Shown here one piece after another: positions 50,484-57,999 of a stretch of 64,000 bases of DNA. The position numbers and the translations under genes were made by a program. Positions within the stretch are counted from its first letter, which is position 1; each line of letters starts with the position of its first letter. This DNA is from a virus, in the IMG/VR virus record IMGVR_UViG_3300030116_003627, positions 1 through 64,000 of that record; one strand, given 5' to 3'. The notes beneath the pieces were generated by a model. That model was not told the DNA's origin and did no database searches. It saw only the letters and a list, made by a program, of their open reading frames with translations.

Positions 50484-50670
50484 TGATTACCTTTTGGCAC
50501 ACTTCAAGTGCATCATCAAATCCTTTACGAAAACGATTTGCGGTATATCCTTTTTTAACAAACCATTCCATACTTTGAATTGTACCATGATATTTATCTT
50601 CTGGTAGAACGAAACCGGAGACGAGTCGTTCATACTCGCTCCGACAATTTAGATAGTCAATAAATTTCAT
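50458..50670 (-). CDS. Small protein, unknown
   Basis: 70 residues, mixed helix (SEYERLVSGFVLPEDKYHG then MEWFVKKGYTANRFRKGFDD). It overlaps the radical SAM gene by 26 bases and starts one base after the glycosyltransferase stop. No motif is recognised; coupling suggests a role with the radical SAM enzyme. Confidence 0.55.
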   Translation of the reverse strand: MKFIDYLNCRSEYERLVSGFVLPEDKYHGTIQSMEWFVKKGYTANRFRKGFDDALEVCQKVINEYRQSGN

Positions 50671-50671
50671 A

Positions 50672-51451
50672 TTAATAGTATTTCCTAAAAAATCTTTCCA
50701 GATGAATTTTTTTGATATTCAATCTGTCTTTCATAGAACGTAGGTGTGCAAAGTTTTGATCTTTGAGTTTAATCGGTGTTGAGATTTTATCAAGTCCTGT
50801 TATAGCATTCCAGTTATCATCAATTATTTCAATATACTCTTTGGCCCATCGGTCTATGACATAATCAACCATCGGTTCATTACCAGCAAAGTGTAAATTG
50901 AAAGGGTGTTTAGGTTTCTCTGACATATATTTAAACTTTGTAGCTTTGATAATTTCTATGTCATCATTTTCACCTTTATGATACAACCGCATGTTGCTTA
51001 GAATATTCATCATAGCATCTTTGGTCTTTTCTCTAACTTCTTTAGTCAAAACATACACACCTGAAGTACCACCTTCAGTAGTCTTATAGGTATTGGTATC
51101 TGTGAAAATATCCCCGGCCCAAGGCAAAGCTAGAATGTCAGTATCTGCATAAAGAACCTGATCATAATTATTCCAAATATCATCATTAAACCATGTATTA
51201 ATTTGCTCCCATGTTGGATGAAAGAAATTAATCTCAGGATCACAAAACCTTTTATAATCATGCCCATACTTTTGAGCATAAAGTTCAAATGATTTTTTAG
51301 AATAGTCTGCAATAAATTCTTGGTGATAGTCACCATTATATTTTGCTATACTGTGACAAAGAGTGCCGTTCCCTTCAAGTTTTACACTCTCATCATAAGT
51401 GTGTTGATACTCAGAGAACGGCACCCAATATTGAACAATGAGTTTTTTCAT
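50672..51451 (-). CDS. Glycosyltransferase-like protein (DxD)
   Basis: 259 residues. The N-terminus MKKLIVQYWVPFSEYQHTYD is followed by YDQVLYADTDILALPWAGDI (about residues 95-114) with Asp-x-Asp. EGGTSGVYVLTKEV and FNLHFAGNEPMVD match GT-A end regions. It is the first gene of the glycan island on this strand, right after a small 47-residue gene. Donor and acceptor unknown. Confidence 0.65.
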   Translation of the reverse strand: MKKLIVQYWVPFSEYQHTYDESVKLEGNGTLCHSIAKYNGDYHQEFIADYSKKSFELYAQKYGHDYKRFCDPEINFFHPTWEQINTWFNDDIWNNYDQVLYADTDILALPWAGDIFTDTNTYKTTEGGTSGVYVLTKEVREKTKDAMMNILSNMRLYHKGENDDIEIIKATKFKYMSEKPKHPFNLHFAGNEPMVDYVIDRWAKEYIEIIDDNWNAITGLDKISTPIKLKDQNFAHLRSMKDRLNIKKIHLERFFRKYY

Positions 51452-51457
51452 GATATT

Positions 51458-51601
51458 TTAAATCATCCGTAGATCATAATAGTCAATATCAGAGTCATGA
51501 ATCATTTCAACAAACTCTTTTGCTTCTTCCATAGTGGTTTCGTAACCAGCAGCAGAATCTACATATTCTTTCAGAAGTTCATTCTGCTCAACATCCCACA
51601 T
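51458..51601 (-). CDS. Small acidic protein
   Basis: 47 residues, acidic, probably two short helices (NELLKEYVDSAAGYETTMEE then AKEFVEMIHDSDIDYYDLR). ATG 51601 overlaps the end of the ClpP-like gene by 14 bases, a coupling typical here. No family is recognised. Confidence 0.5.
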   Translation of the reverse strand: MWDVEQNELLKEYVDSAAGYETTMEEAKEFVEMIHDSDIDYYDLRMI

Positions 51602-52214
51602 CTTTTGATTCTTCGTCATCATCATCTAAATCTAGCTCCAGCTGCTCAACATTTTTCTTCATAGCTTTTAGACGAAGAATAACTTCTTCACCATCAAGCC
51701 ACAAGTCTTTACCTTCAAGAACATCCTTGATTTCAGTATCACTTAGAAAACCACTATACACTTTTTTCATCATCTTGTCAATAAGTTTTTTCTCAAAAGA
51801 TACTTGAGCAAACATCTCTGCACCTTTACCTACAGCAATACCAGAATAGTTATGGAACATAAAGGCAGAGTGGTCAGAGATTTCAAATGACTGTGCTTGT
51901 AAGAATACCATAGTTGCGGCAGACATACACGCACCCTCTACCGATGCAGTAATGATAGCATCTGACTCTTGAATACATCGCATCAACTGAATAGCAGTAA
52001 ACAAGTCACCACCATAAGAGTTGATATGGATGGTGATAATATCTGACTTACCACCACTACGGATAAGTTCAAACCAGTCAGTGTATTGTTCAGCAGACTT
52101 AATCTCACCAGTTAGATACAAGTCATGTTTTGTTACAACAGACTTACTAGGGAACATATTTTTATTTTTTTGTCCCATACCCAACAATTCATCAAGTCCT
52201 AGAGGGTCCATCAT
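51588..52214 (-). CDS. ClpP-like serine protease
   Basis: 208 residues. The ClpP/crotonase-like fold is visible: DIITIHINSYGGDLFTAIQL (oxyanion strand), a VEGACMSAATMVFLQA turn with Ser98, and FMFHNYSG with His121, in the order of ClpP's Ser-His pair. The N-terminus is short and the C-terminus is acidic (DLDDDDEESKD). It may mature or degrade phage or host proteins, alone or with a host Clp ATPase. The third residue of the triad is not certain. It starts overlapping the upstream gene (ATGA). Confidence 0.75.
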   Translation of the reverse strand: MMDPLGLDELLGMGQKNKNMFPSKSVVTKHDLYLTGEIKSAEQYTDWFELIRSGGKSDIITIHINSYGGDLFTAIQLMRCIQESDAIITASVEGACMSAATMVFLQAQSFEISDHSAFMFHNYSGIAVGKGAEMFAQVSFEKKLIDKMMKKVYSGFLSDTEIKDVLEGKDLWLDGEEVILRLKAMKKNVEQLELDLDDDDEESKDVGC

Positions 52215-52501
52215 AGTTCAACTTCCTTATATCCAAGATCAGCACGGCGTTTAGACTCTGCTGTATCTGTTTTATTGCGAGAAGATATGTGTTTACGGTT
52301 ACAGTCTTTGCAGACATGGTAGTAAGCATAATACTTATTACCTTTACCTGTCTTCTCAACAAATCGTTCAACAGTATCAAATTTATCTATACAACTGTTT
52401 AGAGTGCAGTATCCACCATCAGGATTATAAAACCGAATGTCACCTTTTACCGGAGTGAGTTTTTGAGGAACCAACTCTTTACCAGTCTTGGTTTCACCCA
52501 T
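52211..52501 (-). CDS. Small Cys-containing protein, zinc-ribbon-like
   Basis: 96 residues from ATG 52501, which overlaps the nuclease stop by 8 bases (another ATG at 52525 is possible; neither has a clear ribosome site). YCTLNSCIDK and HVCKDCNRKH give four Cys residues (C-x4-C and C-x2-C), a likely zinc-ribbon. It is Lys/Arg-rich. It lies between the PD-(D/E)XK nuclease and the ClpP-like gene. A nucleic-acid role is plausible. Confidence 0.5.
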   Translation of the reverse strand: MGETKTGKELVPQKLTPVKGDIRFYNPDGGYCTLNSCIDKFDTVERFVEKTGKGNKYYAYYHVCKDCNRKHISSRNKTDTAESKRRADLGYKEVEL

Positions 52502-53186
52502 TAAGGGTGGATTGTTCTGCTTCATATTGTTCAATCGTTTCACGAAGTTTCTCCGTCCAATCGTCACGTTGTTCTACAAATACAAGTGGGTGGTCATCAT
52601 CAACAGACATGATAGTAACCAGTTGTGTAATAGGCATCTTGGTACGTTCTTCCCACATGATAGCATAGGCTGCTTCCTGCATGAAATAGTTATAACACCG
52701 ACTACGAGTTTTACGTTTCTTAGAAGTCTTGAAGTCAATAATAGACAACTTACCATCAAACTCTGCTACACAGTCTACACGTCCAGCAACCTTCAAGTGA
52801 TGTGAATAGAGAGGTTGCTCTTGTGCATAAACCTTACCGATACGTTTATCAATAATGTCTTTAATCTGATGAAAGTTTTCTAGGACATGAGGAAAGTATC
52901 CAGCATCATAGTCAGGCTTGTTATCAATATAGTCTTCTACAATCTGATGCACAGCAGAACCACGGGTAGTGGCCTGCCGTGATACACGGTCTGCTTCTTC
53001 GTCTCCTACACGTTTACGCCATGCAGCAATAGCAGCACGGGAGAGAATAGACAGAACAGTTGTGATAGAAGGATATTTTTTGTTATCCTCCGTTACATAC
53101 TTTCGTCCGTTTTCAGTATCTTCCGATAGAAGATCATCATAATCAAAGTGAACTTTTACATGTTCAAATGTCCGTCTGGTATCCAT
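52494..53186 (-). CDS. PD-(D/E)XK nuclease (Cas4/RecB-like)
   Basis: 230 residues. TTRGSAVHQIVEDYI gives the early His, VAGRVDCVAEFDGKLSIIDF then KTSKK (about residues 132-156) is the core with Asp, Asp and Lys, and MQEAAYAIMWEE follows with the Gln helix. This is the RecB/Cas4-type exonuclease fold. It lacks the iron-sulfur Cys set of Cas4. In T4-like phages it may process DNA ends or degrade host DNA. It overlaps genes on both sides. Confidence 0.8.
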   Translation of the reverse strand: MDTRRTFEHVKVHFDYDDLLSEDTENGRKYVTEDNKKYPSITTVLSILSRAAIAAWRKRVGDEEADRVSRQATTRGSAVHQIVEDYIDNKPDYDAGYFPHVLENFHQIKDIIDKRIGKVYAQEQPLYSHHLKVAGRVDCVAEFDGKLSIIDFKTSKKRKTRSRCYNYFMQEAAYAIMWEERTKMPITQLVTIMSVDDDHPLVFVEQRDDWTEKLRETIEQYEAEQSTLNG

Positions 53187-53907
53187 TATATGTCAGTTTT
53201 CTTTCACAGTAGTAATCAATAATAAACCTTGCCCAACCATAGATATCATCAACATAGACATTCATGTTAGGTTTCTCATTATCATACGATATTAACTTAC
53301 GTTTGTCAAGAAAAATATTCACAGAATGATCAGAATTTGGCCATATGTATTCATAAAAATTAATTGCTTCCAGTGTGAAACTTTCCCAAGACCATTCATA
53401 TGGCCACCCAGAATTTAATTTAATAGTATAACTGTCACCTGATTTATGAAAGTGAAAGTCCATATCTTCTGAACTTGCAACTTTGGCATCAGGAAAATCT
53501 TTCAATATCTTTTCTTCATTTTGATCATAATCAATTATTAGAGCAGAAATTTCAAAATCATCTTCTACACAGTTCAGTAAATACCTTTGCGTACCGGGAT
53601 GAACATAGTATTGATTATTCTTTAATCCAATATTGATATGTTTATTAACCAGTTCATCCCGTGTTGTGTATGTGGCATACACTGATCCAGTAGGTCCAAT
53701 TAAGTCATCTGATGAAAGAGTTTCTTCAACCTGTTTACAACGCCAATTTTTTGGGAGTTTGTCAATCTCATAAATCTTTAACACCCAAGGTTTATTTGAT
53801 GTAGATGGTTTAACATCTTTCAGAGCATTAATAAATTTATGCGCTCCAATTTTATTGGCATGATTCCAAGCATAGTCATTTTCTTTATAATGAAGTTTAT
53901 TGGGCAT
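53164..53907 (-). CDS. Unknown protein, related to 54243-55166 product
   Basis: 247 residues. It shares short blocks with the gene two places upstream: PWVLKIYEIDKLPKNWRC against PWTVWGIKKLPDNC, an acidic 'DFEISAL' segment against 'DCEISAF', and a C-terminal MNVYVDDIYGWARFII against INIDYDDSRSSLGLCQFTLW. No enzyme motif is seen, and there is no signal peptide. The pair flanks a cupin gene. It may be a modular phage-specific protein. Confidence 0.6.
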   Translation of the reverse strand: MPNKLHYKENDYAWNHANKIGAHKFINALKDVKPSTSNKPWVLKIYEIDKLPKNWRCKQVEETLSSDDLIGPTGSVYATYTTRDELVNKHINIGLKNNQYYVHPGTQRYLLNCVEDDFEISALIIDYDQNEEKILKDFPDAKVASSEDMDFHFHKSGDSYTIKLNSGWPYEWSWESFTLEAINFYEYIWPNSDHSVNIFLDKRKLISYDNEKPNMNVYVDDIYGWARFIIDYYCERKLTYNGYQTDI

Positions 53908-54241
53908 ACCCTACAGTCTCACGCACAATATCATTGTGATTAAATTCAGCCCAGTAAACTTCAAAAGCTACAGCATCTTCAAGACATTCAAACTGGTGCA
54001 TTACACCGGGTTTAACTTTAGTCCATTCACCCGGACCTACTACAGTTTCATCAACCAAGTCATAATCATTCTGCCAAACACGAATAAGCAAATATCCCGA
54101 CTCAACATAGAATCCATTCCACTTAAATTCGTGTTTATGTTTGGAGCATACTCCACCTTTTTTTGTTTGAATGCGGTGAAATTCTAACGCCCCGTTTGCT
54201 TCAATCAGTTCTGTAGAACCCCATACTTTACCTGCAATCAT
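53897..54241 (-). CDS. Cupin-domain protein
   Basis: 114 residues, a single cupin barrel. SKHKHEFKWNGFYVESGYLL (about residues 33-52) has the HxH and later Glu, and GEWTKVKPGVMHQFECLEDA (about residues 72-91) has the second His. This is the metal-binding signature of sugar isomerase or epimerase-like cupins. It lies between two related unknown proteins with overlaps. A sugar- or small-molecule role is likely; the reaction cannot be stated. Confidence 0.75.
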   Translation of the reverse strand: MIAGKVWGSTELIEANGALEFHRIQTKKGGVCSKHKHEFKWNGFYVESGYLLIRVWQNDYDLVDETVVGPGEWTKVKPGVMHQFECLEDAVAFEVYWAEFNHNDIVRETVGYAQ

Positions 54242-54242
54242 T

Positions 54243-55166
54243 TCAATCTCCTATACTAAAATATTGTTTATCATCTTGCCATCTTGTTACACCAAAGAAA
54301 AACCATAAAGTAAATTGACACAACCCTAAAGAACTTCTGCTGTCATCATAATCAATATTAATTCTCAAAGGCTTTTTACCTGTCGGTATTTTCATCATTA
54401 ACTCATCATGACAGTATATATTAATTTCGTAATCATGATTTTTAATTTCGTTTACAAATTTACTCCACCTAGTATCCCAACGTTTTGTCCATTCCATATC
54501 TCTTTTATTGGGACCAAATTCAAAAGTATTTTGACCTAAGTATCTTATGTCCATATATTTTGTATATTTTTTAGGATCAAGTTGAACAACATTTTTTCCA
54601 AAAAAGTTTTTAACATAGTCTGAAGTAATTCCAGTTGTATTATACAAAATTCCTTCATAGTCATCTATTGGTTTGAGTTTTGGTTTATTATATAAACTAT
54701 TCCAAAAAGTCAATCTGGTAAAAGATAAAAATGCTGAAATCTCACAATCTTCTAATACATTAACATTAAATATAAATGGCGCTTCTAAAAGATTTTCAAC
54801 ATATAATGACCACCATGCGAAAAGTTTAACTAGGCAATTCTGTTTTTTATCCCAAAATATATTATGATTTTTTGGTCTAGGTACAAAATGTGTACAGTTA
54901 TCAGGTAGTTTTTTTATTCCCCAGACTGTCCAAGGATAACTCTTTCCATCAACATATTTGCTTATGGGATGTTGACCATATATTTCATATGGCCATTGAT
55001 GTTTTGTATCTGAATATGAAAACTTGAGTTGGTTTTCATATTGTTTAACAAAGGTATCGGGGAAGTCTCGGTATACCCTATCTACAATAGACTGGTCATA
55101 ATCAATAGTCAACTCAGCACTAAAATGAGTGGATTTTAATTTATTCTTTTTTACCGAACTGGCCAT
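54243..55166 (-). CDS. Unknown protein, related to 53164-53907 product
   Basis: 307 residues. It is rich in Trp, Tyr and Phe (WSLYVENLLEAPFIFNVNVL, then FFFGVTRWQDDKQY). It shares short blocks with the 247-residue protein described at 53164. No signal peptide, membrane segment or known motif is seen. It overlaps the small basic gene upstream by 16 bases. Function unknown. Confidence 0.6.
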   Translation of the reverse strand: MASSVKKNKLKSTHFSAELTIDYDQSIVDRVYRDFPDTFVKQYENQLKFSYSDTKHQWPYEIYGQHPISKYVDGKSYPWTVWGIKKLPDNCTHFVPRPKNHNIFWDKKQNCLVKLFAWWSLYVENLLEAPFIFNVNVLEDCEISAFLSFTRLTFWNSLYNKPKLKPIDDYEGILYNTTGITSDYVKNFFGKNVVQLDPKKYTKYMDIRYLGQNTFEFGPNKRDMEWTKRWDTRWSKFVNEIKNHDYEINIYCHDELMMKIPTGKKPLRINIDYDDSRSSLGLCQFTLWFFFGVTRWQDDKQYFSIGD

Positions 55167-55342
55167 CCCAATTCTTCTTCTGCTTCTTCATCAACAAAAT
55201 CAATCTTTTTATATTTGTTGTAGAGTCGGTCTTCATCTACATCAAAAGTATTCTTTTTGTTTTTTGGGTATTCCCCAATACTCATCTTTTTGTGACGGCC
55301 GTTCTTTTTATTACGGGGGTCAAAACGAGAAAATTTAGCCAT
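55151..55342 (-). CDS. Small basic protein beside phoH
   Basis: 63 residues: a Lys/Arg-rich front (FSRFDPRNKKNGRHKK) and an acidic back (FVDEEAEEELGW). A strong AAAGGAGAT site precedes the ATG. Similar small proteins lie near phoH in marine T4-like phages. Nucleic-acid binding is plausible from charge alone. Confidence 0.6.
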   Translation of the reverse strand: MAKFSRFDPRNKKNGRHKKMSIGEYPKNKKNTFDVDEDRLYNKYKKIDFVDEEAEEELGWPVR

Positions 55343-55360
55343 TATCTTTCATATCTCCTT

Positions 55361-56044
55361 TTACTTAATGCCTAACATTTCTTTGGTCATAATATAGTCT
55401 CTCACAAAGTCGGAACGAACAATATCTTCCCAACCAAATTCTACGGTTGTAAAGTTTCTAAGCTGCTCAACAATGTTCATAAACATCAGAATACCATTCT
55501 TGTCTTTTTCTTTTTCAAAGTCAGATTGGTAATAGTCACCACACATGATAAATCTACAATCACGACCTACACGGGTGATTACAGAATCAAGTTCATGGAA
55601 GTTAAGGTTCTGCATCTCATCAATAATCACAACTGTATTATTGAATGTAGTGCCACGCAGATGCGACGTGGACTCAAAGTGGACAGTGCCAGCTTGGATT
55701 AGTTTGTTCCAGCTGTCATTCTGTCCAAACAGTTCCGCACAAATACCACGATAGGGTTTTGTGTAGGGGTCTTCTTTTTCTTCTTTGGTTCCGGGGAGAA
55801 AGCCTGTATCACGGGTGGGTACAACAGACCTAACCAATACGATTTGATCATAGGGAGTTTCCTTGTCTAGTACGTCTTCTAATGCGAGGGCAAGTGCAAC
55901 AAAGGTTTTACCTGTTCCAGCTGCACCAGAAAGAATGACATGATCACCTTTCTCATAGGCATCAAAAATCTTTTCCTGATTTTTTGTGATTGGTTCAATC
56001 TCAGGAAGGTCTTCTAAACGAAACCTCAGTTTGTTGTTAGACAT
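55361..56044 (-). CDS. phoH: PhoH-like ATPase
   Basis: 227 residues. Walker A GAAGTGKT (40-47) and Walker B VVIIDEMQN with Asp142 and Glu143 are clear. IVLVRSVVPTRDTGFLPG and FIMCGDYYQSDF are the other PhoH signatures. PhoH-like proteins are P-loop enzymes widespread in marine phages; they are linked to phosphate stress or RNA metabolism, though their job in phages is unsettled. The gene overlaps a small conserved gene by 8 bases. Confidence 0.9.
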   Translation of the reverse strand: MSNNKLRFRLEDLPEIEPITKNQEKIFDAYEKGDHVILSGAAGTGKTFVALALALEDVLDKETPYDQIVLVRSVVPTRDTGFLPGTKEEKEDPYTKPYRGICAELFGQNDSWNKLIQAGTVHFESTSHLRGTTFNNTVVIIDEMQNLNFHELDSVITRVGRDCRFIMCGDYYQSDFEKEKDKNGILMFMNIVEQLRNFTTVEFGWEDIVRSDFVRDYIMTKEMLGIK

Positions 56045-56270
56045 TGATAGTATTGTCTTTCCCTGAAGCCTTCTTGACCTTCTTCAAAAGATCAGACCAA
56101 CCCTCACCAGCTCTTCGGTGTGTAGAGATTGCACCAGAAACTGTTGCTGGCATTTTAAAAATCTGAGAATACTCAGGATTACCATGCAGGAAGTCTTGCA
56201 AGTCTTTATAAGACATGTTTACATCCATAGTTTCTTCTGTTACGTCATTTCTAACTGTGTATACTGGCAT
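56037..56270 (-). CDS. Small conserved protein before phoH
   Basis: 77 residues, starting PVYTVRNDVTEETMDVNM, then MPATVSGAISTHRRAGEGWS and a basic LLKKVKKASGKD tail. The layout matches a small protein conserved beside phoH in T4-like cyanophages, related in outline to FmdB-type regulators but lacking their Cys residues. It overlaps phoH by 8 bases. Role unknown. Confidence 0.6.
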   Translation of the reverse strand: MPVYTVRNDVTEETMDVNMSYKDLQDFLHGNPEYSQIFKMPATVSGAISTHRRAGEGWSDLLKKVKKASGKDNTINV

Positions 56271-56271
56271 A

Positions 56272-56778
56272 TTAATCTCTAAACTGAATTGCTAGTGAAT
56301 ATCTAGGTTGATCATTAGTGAATGATGTACCTTTGTGCATTTTACTACCATCAAAAGCCATCAATCTATTTGGTAATGGTAACACACCTACTATCTGGTT
56401 GTCAACTAAAATCTGCGTTTCTCCACCCATTTGATAATGATATTTTGCAATGTCAGGAAAGTAGATAAAAGTCCAACCACCATCTTTATGATCATAATGA
56501 AAATATGTAGGCGTCTTAGCATCATATTTATTATAAAGAGTTTTTTCATAAGAAGTGTTGAGAATTTTTTTAAGATTTGGATATGCTAGACACTCACTAA
56601 GGATAATTTGTGTACCAAGTTCATCAAAGGTATCCCCTGAGTTATATCCAGATTGACTAGTTAGTGGGTCTTCTTCTGTGTCATTTACAGGATTCCACTC
56701 TCTTTTCATAGTCAATTCGTAAATTTTCTGATGATCTTCTTCAGGAAGAAAGTCATCTATAACAATAAGTTCTTTCAT
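56272..56778 (-). CDS. 2OG-Fe(II) oxygenase (prolyl-hydroxylase-like)
   Basis: 168 residues from ATG 56778 (TAATG overlap with pcyX; AGAGG 5 bases upstream). TYFHYDHKDGGWTFIYFPDI has the HxD iron site, GGETQILVDNQ and RLMAFDGSKMHKGTSFTNDQ give the second His, and PRYSLAIQF the Arg for 2-oxoglutarate. It is the last gene of a run guaC-ho-pcyX. A link to bilin or protein modification is possible but only by position. The substrate is unknown. Confidence 0.8.
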   Translation of the reverse strand: MKELIVIDDFLPEEDHQKIYELTMKREWNPVNDTEEDPLTSQSGYNSGDTFDELGTQIILSECLAYPNLKKILNTSYEKTLYNKYDAKTPTYFHYDHKDGGWTFIYFPDIAKYHYQMGGETQILVDNQIVGVLPLPNRLMAFDGSKMHKGTSFTNDQPRYSLAIQFRD

Positions 56779-57458
56779 TATACCTCTGGAAACAAACATT
56801 TATCAATGAAAAGTCTAACGTCATCTTCACCTAGACCAAGAGAAGTCATAGTTCTTGGAGTATGTGGATTTTGTTTTTGATAATAAGCATATCTATTCTG
56901 TGCTTCTTTACCTAAAGTGTCGTGGATATATGTACCATTATAGTTAGTAACATTATTTAAATAGTATTCTGCACCCTCATGAATCATTTTAGTGATCATC
57001 TCCATCTCAGATTCTTGAGAAACATTTCCAGCAGCTACCATATGCCGACTAAAGATTTGTTTTGCCCAATCAGGAAGTTCTCTAGTCTTATTATATCCGT
57101 ACTTTGCCATAGTATTACCAAACCAATTGATCATACTGTGACTCTTATCAATAGTTGGACTAAAATCAAAAAAGCACCCGGTGATCTTTTTCTGTCCAGC
57201 AATAACATCAAACCCAAAGACAGGGGCATCACTCTTTAGATGTGGAAAGACGCAAACATGCATCATCCAGAGTTTCTTAGTTTCTCTGGCATCTACTACA
57301 TCAACATGCGCTCTGCGATAAGCATTAGAAGTCCAGACACGATTAACCCAACCGGGACGATTGAACTGATCCATCCCCTCTTCTTGGACTTCTGTGCCTG
57401 TACTTTCAAACTTATGTTCCAGAAATCTCTGGATTTCCTCCAAGCGATCCCATATCAT
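56778..57458 (-). CDS. pcyX: Ferredoxin-dependent bilin reductase, PcyX type
   Basis: 226 residues. The bilin reductase pattern is visible: YRRAHVDVVDARE (Asp53 where PcyA has its catalytic Glu), LWMMHVCVFP (His67) and DAPVFGFDVIAG (Asp84). The Glu-to-Asp change with the Asp-His pair kept is the described mark of PcyX, an oceanic phage enzyme that reduces biliverdin to phycoerythrobilin using ferredoxin. PcyA makes phycocyanobilin instead. The gene overlaps ho by 47 bases, so heme would be opened to biliverdin and reduced in sequence. No phycobiliprotein is encoded in the window. Product identity is inferred from residues, not shown. Confidence 0.87.
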   Translation of the reverse strand: MIWDRLEEIQRFLEHKFESTGTEVQEEGMDQFNRPGWVNRVWTSNAYRRAHVDVVDARETKKLWMMHVCVFPHLKSDAPVFGFDVIAGQKKITGCFFDFSPTIDKSHSMINWFGNTMAKYGYNKTRELPDWAKQIFSRHMVAAGNVSQESEMEMITKMIHEGAEYYLNNVTNYNGTYIHDTLGKEAQNRYAYYQKQNPHTPRTMTSLGLGEDDVRLFIDKCLFPEV

Positions 57459-57999
57459 TCAATTTATCCAATTCAAGAAAAATATAGTGAGCATGGTCAA
57501 AAGCACGCATTGCCTCTTCCGCCATGTCATTATTTAGTTTTTCTTTTAACTTCTCTTTCAACATATCCTGATCTTCATCAAACTGGTAAAAGTTGGTAGG
57601 AAACTTATCACCAAGTCGTTTAGAGATAATTTGCCCGCCGGACAAGTCGCCCATGTGTCGTACATAAACATGTGCCAAGATTTTACTTCGGTTGTATCTA
57701 ATAGACATAAGATAGTCCATATACTCCCGAACAGAATCTAGCAGCGGAGCAAGGGGAAACTCATCTTTCATTTCTTTATGATCTTGCCAGATTTTCTCGG
57801 CCCGACGAATAGACTCAATACCATCCAAAGCATCAGCCTGCCATGCAAGGTTCTCTAGGGTGTTGTAAACAAATCCCATATTATAGAGGTAAACACAATA
57901 CTCAAATGGAGTAACTTTGCCCGACACAAGTTTCTTAGCAAACTCTGAACGTTCTGCTTCTTTATGATGGTTCATTGTTAGTTCACGGAGTTTAAGCAT
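57412..57999 (-). CDS. ho1: Heme oxygenase
   Basis: 195 residues. Near the start HHKEAERSEF carries the proximal His12, and HMGDLSGGQIISKRL (115-129) is the heme-oxygenase signature. It opens heme to biliverdin, carbon monoxide and iron. It lies between guaC (8-base overlap) and pcyX (47-base overlap), which makes a two-step path from heme to phycobilin likely. It is a little shorter than cyanobacterial enzymes (about 240 residues), mostly at the C-terminus. Confidence 0.92.
   Translation of the reverse strand: MLKLRELTMNHHKEAERSEFAKKLVSGKVTPFEYCVYLYNMGFVYNTLENLAWQADALDGIESIRRAEKIWQDHKEMKDEFPLAPLLDSVREYMDYLMSIRYNRSKILAHVYVRHMGDLSGGQIISKRLGDKFPTNFYQFDEDQDMLKEKLKEKLNNDMAEEAMRAFDHAHYIFLELDKLNDMGSLGGNPEISGT

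Noticed and set aside
52525-52567. Longer N-terminus for the zinc-ribbon-like gene
   Set aside because: It would need a GTG start with a 74-base overlap into the nuclease gene and no ribosome site.
56778-57458. Assignment of the bilin reductase as cyanophage PebS
   Set aside because: The HVD, MHVCVFP and PVFGFD segments line up with PcyA/PcyX; the Asp in place of the PcyA Glu points to PcyX.
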